Of a stretch of DNA of 64,000 nucleotides, positions 36,788-45,347 are shown one piece after another. Each line of letters opens with the position of its first letter. Positions within the stretch are counted from its first letter, which is position 1. The stretch comes from CAILZL01 sp049840395 (lineage in GTDB: Bacteria > Pseudomonadota > Gammaproteobacteria > Steroidobacterales > Steroidobacteraceae). The position numbers and the translations under genes were made by a program. Under the pieces are notes generated by a model. The model had not been told where the DNA came from, ran no database searches, and was given only the letters and a program-made list of their open reading frames with translations. The DNA is taken from contig JASGLD010000001.1 in the NCBI GenBank assembly GCA_049840395.1, forward strand, positions 682,001 to 746,000, in the 5' to 3' direction.

Positions 36788-37456
36788 ATGAATCTGCTGA
36801 GCACCTCGTTGCAAGGCAATGAATTGATCTCACCCTGGTCGGTGTTGCTGCGTCTGTTGGCGGCATTGGCGTTGGGCTCGGTGGTGGCGTTTATCTATCG
36901 CAAGACCGCGCAGCATCCGGATTCCAGCCCCTCGTTTCCGATGACGTTGATACTGCTGTCGGTGTTGATTGCGATGGTGGCGCAGGTGATCGGCAGCAAT
37001 GTGGCGTTGGCATTCAGTCTGGTCGGCGCGCTGTCGGTGGTGCGCTTTCGCACTGTAGTGCGTGACACTCGTGATACTGCTTACGTAATTTTTGCGGTGG
37101 TGGTCGGTATGGCAGTCGGCGCGGCTGCTTTATGGGTGGCGATACTGGGCATCCTGGTCATCGGTGCGGCTTCGTTTGTTTCAGCCTCGTATTGGACCGG
37201 CAGTCCTGACCTTTATTCACTGCGTCTTCGCTGCGCACTGGGGCATGATCCCAATGTGCTGGCGGCGGATGTCTTTAAACAATACCTCAGCCAGCGTGAC
37301 CTGCTTGGAGTGGTGTCCAGCAAGCAGGGGTTGGGGTTGGATTACCACTTCGCGGTTGGTTTGCAGGCGGGCGTGGAACTGACCGCTTTCGTCAATGCTC
37401 TCAATGTCATTGAAGGCATTCAGGATGTGCGTATTGAACGCATGATCGAGGACTGA
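36788..37456 (+). CDS. DUF4956 inner-membrane protein
   Basis: A 222-residue protein with about four membrane helices in residues 15-140 (WSVLLRLLAALALGSVVAFIY, split; LILLSVLIAMVAQVIGSNVALA; FAVVVGMAVGAAALWVAILG). The cytosolic loop VGALSVVRFRTVVRDTRDTAYV is the most conserved part of DUF4956. A small C-terminal ferredoxin-like domain follows. A TTG at 36773 overlaps the VTC stop codon and has GAGG upstream, so it could be the real start. The function is unknown; it may channel a product of the VTC protein through the membrane. Confidence 0.83.
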   Translation: MNLLSTSLQGNELISPWSVLLRLLAALALGSVVAFIYRKTAQHPDSSPSFPMTLILLSVLIAMVAQVIGSNVALAFSLVGALSVVRFRTVVRDTRDTAYVIFAVVVGMAVGAAALWVAILGILVIGAASFVSASYWTGSPDLYSLRLRCALGHDPNVLAADVFKQYLSQRDLLGVVSSKQGLGLDYHFAVGLQAGVELTAFVNALNVIEGIQDVRIERMIED

Positions 37457-37522
37457 GCGTCGAGGACGTACACGATTGATCGGTATGAGGCTGTGGTTGG
37501 CAGGCCTGTTGGGAGAAGCGCT

Positions 37523-39067
37523 ATGAAATTTCAATTCAATATGCGTCATGCGCTGTTGCTCGCCGGCCTGGTGTTAAGCACCACTGCGTCCGCTCAATTC
37601 TTTGGTGGCAGAGGCGGTGGTTCCAGCGTGGATATCCAATTGCTGGATCAATACGACAAGGATAAAAACGGTTATCTCGACAAGGCTGAGCGTCAAGTGG
37701 CGTTTCAAGAATTGGGCGGCAGTGGTATTCGTCGCGGACGTGGCGGCAGCACTGACACCAGCAGCGTCGCTGTCAATGCCAAACTGGCGCCGACGCAAGT
37801 TAAATCCTATCCCGGTAAAGCGTTATACGATCCCAGCGTGCTGCGCACGGTGTTCATCAATTTCGAAGATAGCAACTGGGAAGCGCAGATGGTGGCCTAC
37901 AAGGGCACCGACATTGATATGCCCGCCACGGTGGTCCTCGACGGCAAGACCTATCAGAATGTGGGCGTGCACTTCCGTGGCAACACTTCATACATGCAGG
38001 TTCCGGATGGCTATAAGCGGCCGTTGAAGCTGTCGTTCGACATGGTGGACAAGAAGCAGAAGGTGCTGGGTTATGAAGCCTTGGAGCTGCTGAATGCCGC
38101 GCAAGACCCGAGTTATCTGCGCACCATCCTATACATGCAGATCGCGCGCGACTATGTGGCTGCGCCCAAGGCCAACTACATGCGTGTGGTGATCAATGGC
38201 GAGAGCTGGGGTGTTTACGTCAATTCGCAGCCCTTCAATAGCGACTTCGTCAAAGAGGCCACCAATGGCGCTGCGGGCGCACGTTGGAAAATACATGGTT
38301 CGCCCAATGGTCGCGGTGGCCTGGAATACTGGGGTGAAAATGAGTCCTACTATCAATCGGTATTTCAAATTACCAGCAAGGACAAGCCTGAATCCTGGGC
38401 GGCGCTGATCAATCTCACCAAGGTGTTGAATCAGACGCCGACGGATAAACTCGAGGCAGCACTCAAGCCCATTCTCGATGTGGATGGTGTGCTGCGCGTG
38501 CTCGCAGTCGAGAATGCCTTGATCAACAATGATGGTTACTGGTTGCGCGCCAGCGATTACAGCCTGTACACGGACAAGGCCGGCATGTTCCACATCACGC
38601 CGCACGATGCCAACGAGACCATGAGCGAAGTGGAACGTATGGGACGTCGTGGTGGTGGCGCCGGTGTGAGTGGCAATGGTGTGGCGGTGGACCCGTTGGT
38701 GAGTGCCAGTGACACTTCCAAGCCATTGTTGAGCAAGTTGCTGGCGGTGCCGGCGCTTAAGCAGCGTTATCTCGGCTATGTACGTGACATCGCCACCAAG
38801 TGGTTGGATTGGAACAAGCTGGGTCCCATTGCGGCGCAATATCAGGCCTTGATCGCTGAAGACGTGAAGCAGGATCAACGCAAGCTGTATTCTTCGGAGG
38901 CATTTGCCACCAGCTTGACTCAGGAAAGCAGTGGCGGTGGTGGCGGTTTTATGGGGCCGGCCGGCATGAGCATTAAAGGTTTTGCCGAGCAGCGCCGCGC
39001 TTATCTGCTCAATTACTTTGCAAACAGTGCCGGTGCCAGTGAAAGCAGCCGACGTATTGGTATCTGA
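37523..39067 (+). CDS. Secreted CotH-family kinase with EF-hand
   Basis: A 514-residue exported protein. The signal peptide ends TASAQ near residue 25. An EF-hand loop, DKDKNGYLDKAE, is at 45-56. The CotH kinase-like domain (about 100-420) has HFRGNTSY at 150-157, KRPLKLSFD at 165-173, LELLNAAQDPSYLR at 187-200, ENALINNDGYW at 330-340 and HDANE at 361-365, as in the atypical kinases that phosphorylate spore-coat proteins. A Gly-rich segment precedes the C-terminus. The ATG at 37523 has a GGGAG site. A periplasmic or extracellular phosphotransfer role is inferred. Confidence 0.85.
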   Translation: MKFQFNMRHALLLAGLVLSTTASAQFFGGRGGGSSVDIQLLDQYDKDKNGYLDKAERQVAFQELGGSGIRRGRGGSTDTSSVAVNAKLAPTQVKSYPGKALYDPSVLRTVFINFEDSNWEAQMVAYKGTDIDMPATVVLDGKTYQNVGVHFRGNTSYMQVPDGYKRPLKLSFDMVDKKQKVLGYEALELLNAAQDPSYLRTILYMQIARDYVAAPKANYMRVVINGESWGVYVNSQPFNSDFVKEATNGAAGARWKIHGSPNGRGGLEYWGENESYYQSVFQITSKDKPESWAALINLTKVLNQTPTDKLEAALKPILDVDGVLRVLAVENALINNDGYWLRASDYSLYTDKAGMFHITPHDANETMSEVERMGRRGGGAGVSGNGVAVDPLVSASDTSKPLLSKLLAVPALKQRYLGYVRDIATKWLDWNKLGPIAAQYQALIAEDVKQDQRKLYSSEAFATSLTQESSGGGGGFMGPAGMSIKGFAEQRRAYLLNYFANSAGASESSRRIGI

Positions 39068-39072
39068 TCGAT

Positions 39073-39933
39073 ATGACTAACAATAACTCGCATCCGAAGT
39101 CGTTACGTAAACGGGCTATGTGGTTTGGCTTGGCCTTATTGCTAAGTTCGGCGCTGGTGTATGCGGGGCGCGAGTTCCGCGTGTATCGCGGCATGGAATC
39201 GGAAGCCGATGTGGAGTTGCCTGCGGATTACCAGGTCCCGGCCGAGTTCGTGGTCGGACGTCTGATGTATCCGGGCCGTTCACGTGGCGGTTTTGGCGGC
39301 GGCGGCGACTGGACACAGGGTGGCGGCAGTTGGACCGTCGACTATCCCAAGGGCGATCGCACTTTTGTGCGTTTGTTGAAACGCTTGAGTTTGATCGATG
39401 TGCGTTCGGTGGAACAGCCGGTCAATCCCGACGATGGCGATGACATTTTCGATTGGCCGTTCTTGATTGTCGGCATGCCGGGTAATTGGGATCTCACCGA
39501 TGCACAGGCTGCCAAGATTCGCGAATACCTGCTGCGTGGCGGTTACCTGTTGTGCGATAGTTTTTTCGGCACCACTGAATGGGCGGGCTTCGAAGCGGGA
39601 TTGAAGAAGATATTTCCCGATCGCCCGGTGATCGATCTGCCGGACGATCATCCCATGTTCCACACCGTGTACGACTTGAGCGAACGCAAGCAGGTCGGTA
39701 ACTTTCGTTCCATGATGCGTAACGGCTATGGCGCACCCTATAGGGACGATGGTGCGATTTCGCACTGGCGTGGCGTGGTGGACGATGAGGGCCGCGTGAT
39801 GGTCGCCATCGCTTTCAACAACGATCTCGGTGATTCATGGCAACTGGCGGATGAGCCCAGGTATCCGCAGGAAGACTCCAATCTCGGCATCCGGCTGGGC
39901 GTGAACTACGCGGTCTATGCCATGACGCACTGA
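39073..39933 (+). CDS. DUF4159 exported protein
   Basis: A 286-residue protein with one N-terminal hydrophobic segment (AMWFGLALLLSSALVYA) and a DUF4159 domain related to the glutamine-amidotransferase fold. Motifs are VGRLMYPG, WTVDYPKGDRTFVRLLKRL, PFLIVGMPGNW, LLRGGYLLCDSFFGT and the C-terminal GVNYAVYAMTH. It begins 5 bp after the CotH gene, so co-translation is likely. DUF4159 proteins have no proven activity. They are usually found in operons with MoxR/DUF58 genes, which are absent here. Confidence 0.83.
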   Translation: MTNNNSHPKSLRKRAMWFGLALLLSSALVYAGREFRVYRGMESEADVELPADYQVPAEFVVGRLMYPGRSRGGFGGGGDWTQGGGSWTVDYPKGDRTFVRLLKRLSLIDVRSVEQPVNPDDGDDIFDWPFLIVGMPGNWDLTDAQAAKIREYLLRGGYLLCDSFFGTTEWAGFEAGLKKIFPDRPVIDLPDDHPMFHTVYDLSERKQVGNFRSMMRNGYGAPYRDDGAISHWRGVVDDEGRVMVAIAFNNDLGDSWQLADEPRYPQEDSNLGIRLGVNYAVYAMTH

Positions 39934-40133
39934 GCGTGTTGGGTGTTTAGTGCATTGGGTTGAACAGATCCTGTCCGGCCTGTTACCAAGGCACAAATTA
40001 GTGACAAAAAAATCGCCTTCTAAGCACGTATACCGCATCCCGATAAGGCAATTCCGGCTGCTACAATGCGCCGCCTTTTGGCTGGCGCCAGTCAAACAGC
40101 ACTTCATTAATTATCGAGAAATTAGGGGCGGTC

Positions 40134-41120
40134 GTGAAGCTGGCCACACTTAGAAACGGTACGCGTGACGGTCAACTGGTGATAGTCACCACGGACCTGA
40201 GCAAAGCAGTTGCTGCCGATGGCATCGCCGCCAATTTGATCACTGCCCTGGAGAGCTGGAGCCAAGTCGAGCCCAGGCTGCAGCAATTGTCACGCGATCT
40301 GCATGCCGGTCGTGTGGCGGCGGAACCCTTCGATGCACAACAAGCCATGGCGCCGTTGCCGCGTGCACCACAATGGCTGGATGCTTCCGCGTTCCACAGT
40401 CACGGCGACTTGCTGGAAAAAGTGCTGGGCATGGACCCACCCAAGCACAAGCGCGAAATCCCCTTGATGTACCAGGGCGCATCGGACGATTTTCTCGGTG
40501 CGCATGAAGACGTGCCATTGCCCAGCGAAGCCGATGGCATGGACTTTGAGGCTGAAGTGGGCGTGATTCTCGATGACGTGCCGATGGGTGTCACTGCTGC
40601 AGACGCGGCACAGCACGTCAAGCTGCTGACCTTGATCAACGATGTCAGCCTGCGGGTGCTGGCGGGTTTCGATATCAAGACAGGTTTTGGTTTTCTGCAG
40701 GCGAAGCCATCATCGAGCTTCGGGCCGGTAGCGGTAACTCCAGACGAATTAGGCGATGCGTGGCGTGATGGCCGCGTGCAGCTGCCCATTTACATTCATT
40801 GGAACGATAAAGAATTCGGCCATCCTCATGCGGGTCAGATGGGTTTTAGCTTCGCGCAACTGATTGCTCATGCCGCACGTACGCGGCGCTTGCATGCCGG
40901 CACGGTGCTGGGTTCGGGCACGGTGTCCAACGACAATTACCGCGAAGTAGGTTCGGCCTGCATTGCCGAACGACGCGGCATCGAGAAAGAAGACAGCGGC
41001 GCGCCGATCACGCCCTATATGAAGTTTGGCGATGTGGTGCGCATTGATATGTTCGATGCCAGCGGCAAGACCCTCTTCGGCAAGATCGAACAGCGCATGG
41101 TGCAGAAGACTTATCCTTAG
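40134..41120 (+). CDS. Fumarylacetoacetate hydrolase family protein
   Basis: A 328-residue FAH-fold enzyme that would cleave C-C bonds or tautomerise beta-diketones or acylpyruvates. Metal ligands are Glu139 and Glu141 (FEAEVGV) and Asp170 (LINDVSLR). TVLGSGTVSND and YMKFGDVVRIDM are typical. The start is GTG with AGGGG upstream. It is the first gene of an operon with an epimerase-like and an SDR gene, spacing 37 and 45 bp, which suggests a catabolic path for a sugar acid or aromatic product. Confidence 0.88.
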   Translation: MKLATLRNGTRDGQLVIVTTDLSKAVAADGIAANLITALESWSQVEPRLQQLSRDLHAGRVAAEPFDAQQAMAPLPRAPQWLDASAFHSHGDLLEKVLGMDPPKHKREIPLMYQGASDDFLGAHEDVPLPSEADGMDFEAEVGVILDDVPMGVTAADAAQHVKLLTLINDVSLRVLAGFDIKTGFGFLQAKPSSSFGPVAVTPDELGDAWRDGRVQLPIYIHWNDKEFGHPHAGQMGFSFAQLIAHAARTRRLHAGTVLGSGTVSNDNYREVGSACIAERRGIEKEDSGAPITPYMKFGDVVRIDMFDASGKTLFGKIEQRMVQKTYP

Positions 41121-41157
41121 ATTCATTGCAACGTTTTACTGAAAGAGCGAAGAACAC

Positions 41158-42111
41158 ATGAAGATAGTGATTACTGGTGGCGATGGCTTCATCGGTCAGG
41201 CTTTGGTGAAGCGCTTGCTCACACCTGCGGGTGAGCAGCAGATTGGCGGCAAGCCGACGCGCATCACGGTGCTCGATATGCGTGTGAGTTCCAAGTATCA
41301 AGATCCACGTGTGGTCGCGCTGGAAGGCAGCATTGCCGACAAAGAACTACTGAACAAGGCCATTGGCGATGGCGTCGATATGTTCTTCCATCTGGCCAGC
41401 ATTCCCGGTGGCGCGGCTGAGCAGAACTTCGATCTCGGTCTGCAGGTGAATCTCTATGCCACGATCAATATTCTTGAAGCCTTGCGTGCCTTGAACACCA
41501 AGCCACGCCTGGTGTTCGCCAGCACGATTGCTGTTTATACCAATCGTCCCACCGAGCTGATCGATGAGAACACGCTGCCGGACCCGTTCCTGAGTTACGG
41601 CACGCATAAGTTGATGGGCGAGTACTTGGTGTCGGATTACAGCCGCAAGGGTTTTATTGATGGCGTGTCGGTGCGCATTCCTGGCATCGTGGCGCGTCCG
41701 CCGGTGGCTGCCGGCCTGTTATCCGCTTTCTTGAGCGATATCATCACCAGCCTCTCCTCCGGTAAGAGTTTCGTATGCCCGGTCTCGGCACAGGGCACTT
41801 CATGGTTCGCGTCGCGCGAATGCATGGTGGATAACCTGCTGCATGCATCGGTGCTGCCGGCTGAAGTGGCTGCCAAGCAGCGTACCTGGCAGATGCCGGT
41901 GTTGCGTTTGAGCTTGGGGGAATTGGTACAGGCCATCGCCAGCATCTATGGTCAGGATGTGCTGAGCCGCGTCACCTATGAACCCAATGAAAAGCTGGAA
42001 GCCGGCTTCGCGCGTCAGCCGCCGCTGAATGTGCCCAAGTCGCTGGCCGCCGGTTTCCGCACCGATGGCGATGCGGTGACGCTGGTGAAGCGCGCCCTGC
42101 AAGGCCTGTAA
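41158..42111 (+). CDS. NAD-dependent epimerase/dehydratase, DenD-like
   Basis: A 317-residue extended short-chain dehydrogenase. The Rossmann motif ITGGDGFIG is at 5-13, catalytic SxnYxxxK appears as STIAVY and YGTHK, and GSIADKELLNKAIGDGVDMFFHLAS marks the DenD/D-erythronate dehydrogenase-like subgroup. That subgroup oxidises C4 sugar acids; the assignment by recall is tentative. It lies between the FAH and SDR genes. Confidence 0.8.
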   Translation: MKIVITGGDGFIGQALVKRLLTPAGEQQIGGKPTRITVLDMRVSSKYQDPRVVALEGSIADKELLNKAIGDGVDMFFHLASIPGGAAEQNFDLGLQVNLYATINILEALRALNTKPRLVFASTIAVYTNRPTELIDENTLPDPFLSYGTHKLMGEYLVSDYSRKGFIDGVSVRIPGIVARPPVAAGLLSAFLSDIITSLSSGKSFVCPVSAQGTSWFASRECMVDNLLHASVLPAEVAAKQRTWQMPVLRLSLGELVQAIASIYGQDVLSRVTYEPNEKLEAGFARQPPLNVPKSLAAGFRTDGDAVTLVKRALQGL

Positions 42112-42156
42112 GAATTTTCTTGGTTTTCGATCTTTTGTTTTCTAAGTGAGCAAGTC

Positions 42157-42930
42157 ATGGCTGTGTTATCGGATCGTTTGAAGGGCAAAGTCGCATTGAT
42201 CACCGGCGCGGGCGCCGGTATTGGTAAAGGCTGTGCCTTGATGTTTGCGCGTCATGGTGCGCAGGTGATGGCCACCGATATCGATGCGAACTCGGTGCAG
42301 GCGACAGTGGACGAAGCCAAGAGCGAAGGCTTGATCATGGAAAGCGTGCATCCCATCGACCTGACCAATGAAGCGCAGGTACAGCGCCTGGTCGATGCCA
42401 CCGTGCAGCACTACGGCCGCATTGATTCGCTGGTGAATGCCGGTGCCTGGGGCGCATTCAAATGGATTGAAGAGATGGACTATGTCAAGGATTGGAAGAA
42501 GACGCTGGAATGCGAATTGGATGTGGTTTTCCTGGCGTGTAAGGCTGCTTGGCCGCATTTGAAGAAGCAGGGCGGCACTATCGTCAACTTCGCTTCTGCC
42601 AATGCCTGGGTGGCATTGGAAGGTTCGCCGGCACTGGCGCATTGCGCCGGTAAGGGCGGCGTACTGGCCATGACGCGTCAGCTGGCGATGGAAGGCGGGC
42701 CGTTCGGGATTCGCGCCAATTCCATCTGTCCCGGCATGATTGTCACTGCTGCCACCACGCCGGTGTTGAAGCAGCCTGGCTTTCTCGACAATGTGTTGAA
42801 GAAGAAAATGATCAAGCGCGTCGGCCAGCCTGAAGACATTGGTTGGTTGGCAACCTTCCTGGCGTCGGATGAGTCCACCTGGATTACCGCTACCGATATT
42901 TCCTGTGATGGTGGCGCGACTTCCTGGTAG
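42157..42930 (+). CDS. Short-chain dehydrogenase with His at the catalytic Tyr position
   Basis: A 257-residue classical SDR. The cofactor motif TGAGAGIG is at 16-23, NAG at 94-96 and Ser147 in NFASANA. Where YxxxK is expected the sequence reads HCAGK (His162, Lys166). This His form occurs in a subset of SDRs by recall, so it may be a natural variant instead of damage. NAD-linked oxidation of a hydroxy group on the substrate shared with the FAH and DenD-like enzymes is inferred. A terminator follows. Confidence 0.85.
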   Translation: MAVLSDRLKGKVALITGAGAGIGKGCALMFARHGAQVMATDIDANSVQATVDEAKSEGLIMESVHPIDLTNEAQVQRLVDATVQHYGRIDSLVNAGAWGAFKWIEEMDYVKDWKKTLECELDVVFLACKAAWPHLKKQGGTIVNFASANAWVALEGSPALAHCAGKGGVLAMTRQLAMEGGPFGIRANSICPGMIVTAATTPVLKQPGFLDNVLKKKMIKRVGQPEDIGWLATFLASDESTWITATDISCDGGATSW

Positions 42931-42962
42931 CAGCTGGGTAACCGATCGTATCTGCCGTTAAA

Positions 42963-42998
42963 AATAAAGGCGCTGTCCGTGAGGGCAGCGCCTTTATT
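42963..42998. terminator. Bidirectional terminator
   Basis: AATAAAGGCGCTG (42963-42975) pairs with CAGCGCCTTTATT (42986-42998), with inner G-U pairing of the loop. It lies between the convergent SDR and EGDTLVVDT-family genes and has A/T tracts on both sides. Confidence 0.8.
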
Positions 42999-43022
42999 AA
43001 TGGTGACGTTTGCAGTCAGTGT

Positions 43023-43712
43023 TTACTTGCTGAACAGCTTGAGCCGATCCACGCAAATGTCTTCGGCAACACGGCCATTTGGGATCTTGTTGAAGGTCAC
43101 CACTGCATCCCAGTTTTTGCTGAAGGTGCTTGGATCGTCGAAGCTGTAACGTACTTCGAGTTGTTGGCCGTTGTTTTTCAGTTGATAACGTTCAGTCAGT
43201 TTCATGGCATCGCTGTGCGGCAGGCCAGATGCGTCTAGCAGCGTAGAGTCATCAATGCCCACTACCTGCACTACTAGAGTGTTGCCTTCCCAGCGACCGG
43301 ATGAGTAGCCATAGAACACCGGCGAAATGCCCGAGTGATTTTCATCGATGTAAATGTGGCGCGGTTGCCGGTTCCATTGATAGCCGATGAAGATCTTTTT
43401 AGGTGTCTGCACGATGTCGAAGGGAAAGTCCTTCGAGTCGTACATGATGCGTGGCTGGCCCATGGGCTTGCAGCGTTGCGTGGTATCGAAGCTGGCCTTG
43501 CCCTGTTTTAACTGAGCGCGTCGCTCGTCATAGGTTTTTTGTGCGTCCGGCAGCAGCGGCGGCGCCTTGCCATCGGTGGTTTTCAATTCGCGCACGGCGG
43601 CGCTCACCTGCCATACACCGCTCAAGTCGGGTGGTGTGGCTGCAGTAGCGATACTGCTCAGCGCCAGGCTGCTCAGTGTCAGACGGGCCAGCAGGTAGTA
43701 ACAGGCCTTCAT
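43023..43712 (-). CDS. Secreted protein of the SGxW / EGDTLVVDT family, copy 3
   Basis: A 229-residue exported protein. The signal peptide ends SSIATAA. Family elements are LSGVWQV, RCKPMGQPRIMYD, RHIYIDENHSG, SSGRWEGNTLVVQV and LTERYQL. It is the most diverged of the four copies, with VVQV in place of VVDT. It follows the DUF6152 gene at 43761 in the same direction, repeating the pair seen at 9186 and 9968. Confidence 0.76.
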   Translation of the reverse strand: MKACYYLLARLTLSSLALSSIATAATPPDLSGVWQVSAAVRELKTTDGKAPPLLPDAQKTYDERRAQLKQGKASFDTTQRCKPMGQPRIMYDSKDFPFDIVQTPKKIFIGYQWNRQPRHIYIDENHSGISPVFYGYSSGRWEGNTLVVQVVGIDDSTLLDASGLPHSDAMKLTERYQLKNNGQQLEVRYSFDDPSTFSKNWDAVVTFNKIPNGRVAEDICVDRLKLFSK

Positions 43713-43760
43713 TAAGCGTCTCCCTGTCCGAAGCGGATGATGAATTGGGGATGAGTGGAC

Positions 43761-44138
43761 TTATTGTTGCCGGTTGAGCTGCATCGGCTGCCCATTTACG
43801 GAAAGAATGCGCGTCCATTCGCCGCCCGGTGTGCCATCGCGACGCGGCGCAATCATGATGCTGACTTTCTCGCCGGCCTTGAGTGTGTACTTGGTATAGC
43901 CACTACGCAGCAGACCTGCGCCGGCCGTGCCTTCCAGCGCCCAGACATCCGAGCCACCTTTTTCATTGGGCACGACTACATAGATCCATGCATGCGGATT
44001 GGCCAGTTTGAATTCCTTAACCGTGCCTTCCAGCACCGCTGGATTATCACGATCAAAGGCGGCCACTGAGTGATGGGCCAGTGCCGTGCCGCACATAGCC
44101 AAGGTTATCAACGCGGCTGAACACAGCGATGTTTTCAT
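43761..44138 (-). CDS. DUF6152 secreted protein, copy 2
   Basis: A 125-residue exported protein, the same length as copy 1. The signal peptide ends TALA and the mature chain starts HHSVAAFDRDNPA. GTVKEFKLANPHAWIYV, YTLKAGEKVSIMIAPRRDGTPGG and the C-terminal NGQPM follow the family pattern. The two mature N-terminal His residues could bind a metal. It is divergent from the gene at 44296, so two secreted-family genes flank one control region. Confidence 0.85.
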   Translation of the reverse strand: MKTSLCSAALITLAMCGTALAHHSVAAFDRDNPAVLEGTVKEFKLANPHAWIYVVVPNEKGGSDVWALEGTAGAGLLRSGYTKYTLKAGEKVSIMIAPRRDGTPGGEWTRILSVNGQPMQLNRQQ

Positions 44139-44295
44139 ATGGGGATCCCCCGCAATGCTAACTATCGTTAACAGGAATTTTTTATATGCAGCGATTTTGG
44201 CACAGCTGTTAGTAGTTCAACGTCGTGAAAAGTCAAGATAGCAACTGCTGTCATGCAGATGAGCTAGCATGCAAAAAAATCATTGCGGGGGGAAT

Positions 44296-45207
44296 ATGAA
44301 AGGCAGTTCAGCTTTGAGCATGACGCTCGGCGTGACCGGGTGTTTGATGTTTTCCATAGCGCTGGCGCAATTGCGCAAGCCCACGGCTGAAGATTTATCC
44401 ATGCGCGGTCCGACCAGCACGACCACGCAAACTGCCGCGCCGGTAGTGACGATTCCACCCAGCGCCGATCCGCGCGATATCAGTGGCACCTGGAGTGCGA
44501 TGGATCCTGCGCGTGGGCCTGGCGGTGGCATGGCGGCAGGTGGCGCAGGCGGTATGGCAGCCGGAGGCGGTGGTGGTCCTGCCGATGGTGCGCCGGGTGC
44601 TGCTCCAGGCGGTGCACCTGGAGGGGCGGGTGGCGCAGCAATGGGGGCAGGCGCGGGTCCTGGCGGCGGCGCACCTGGTGGTGCTGGCGCCGGCGGTATG
44701 GGCGCCGCAGGTGCTGCTCCAGGTGGAGCGCCTGCGGGCGCAGGCGGTGCCGGGCCGGGCGCTGCAGGTGGCGAGACCGGTAATACCCGTCTGCAATGTT
44801 TTCCTTCCTTCACTTCCTTCGGTGGCGTGGAAGGCGTGGTCGATATTTTGCAGACCGAGCGCGTGATCGTATTCGTCGGACAAGAGATGCAACTGGTGCG
44901 TCGCATCTACATGAATGTCGATCATCCCAAAGATGTGAAACCCAGTTTCTTCGGTGATTCGGTGGGTAAGTGGGATGGCGACACATTGGTGGTGGACACC
45001 GTCGGCATTCGCAACGGCAACAGTACACGACATGTAGTGGAGCGCATCCGCAAGATCAATGGCGGTCAGAATCTCGAAGCAGTGATGGTGGATCCGACCA
45101 CGGGTGCAGCGGGCCGCAGCACTTCGGTGTATTGGAATCCCACGCGCAAACTCGCTGAATGGATTTGCGAAGACGCCGATGAATTCTGGAAAGAAGACTA
45201 CAGATAA
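44296..45207 (+). CDS. Secreted protein of the SGxW / EGDTLVVDT family, copy 4, with Gly/Ala insert
   Basis: A 303-residue exported protein. The signal peptide ends IALAQ. ISGTWSA at 62-68 is followed by an 85-residue low-complexity insert (74-160) of Gly, Ala, Pro and Met. The family body resumes with LQCFPSF, RRIYMNVDHP, SVGKWDGDTLVVDTVGI and VERIRKI. The ATG at 44296 has a GGGGGGA site. The insert suggests a flexible linker or a surface-exposed domain; codons are GGN/GCN-rich and prone to slippage. Confidence 0.77.
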   Translation: MKGSSALSMTLGVTGCLMFSIALAQLRKPTAEDLSMRGPTSTTTQTAAPVVTIPPSADPRDISGTWSAMDPARGPGGGMAAGGAGGMAAGGGGGPADGAPGAAPGGAPGGAGGAAMGAGAGPGGGAPGGAGAGGMGAAGAAPGGAPAGAGGAGPGAAGGETGNTRLQCFPSFTSFGGVEGVVDILQTERVIVFVGQEMQLVRRIYMNVDHPKDVKPSFFGDSVGKWDGDTLVVDTVGIRNGNSTRHVVERIRKINGGQNLEAVMVDPTTGAAGRSTSVYWNPTRKLAEWICEDADEFWKEDYR

Positions 45208-45264
45208 GATCAGCCGATAGCATCGAGGCTGATGTATGCAGGCATTGCTAAATCAATGCCTGCT

Positions 45265-45347
45265 TGTAGGTCGGGTTAGCTGTCTTCAGCGCTACCCGAC
45301 TTCTTGAAGATGTCGGGTAGCGCTGAAGACAGCTAACCCGACCTACA
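45265..45347. repeat. GTAGGTCGGGTT palindrome, copy 3
   Basis: Perfect 36-bp arms (45265-45300 and 45312-45347) flank an 11-bp loop. The termini match the copies at 4644 and 20868, while the inner part differs (TAGCTGTCTTCAGCGCTA). The right end abuts the stop codon of the SDR gene at 45348. Confidence 0.92.

Noticed and set aside
44280..44906. Pro/Ala-rich minus-strand frame opposite the Gly/Ala insert
   Set aside because: Antisense of GGN/GCN codons gives Pro/Ala runs by necessity.
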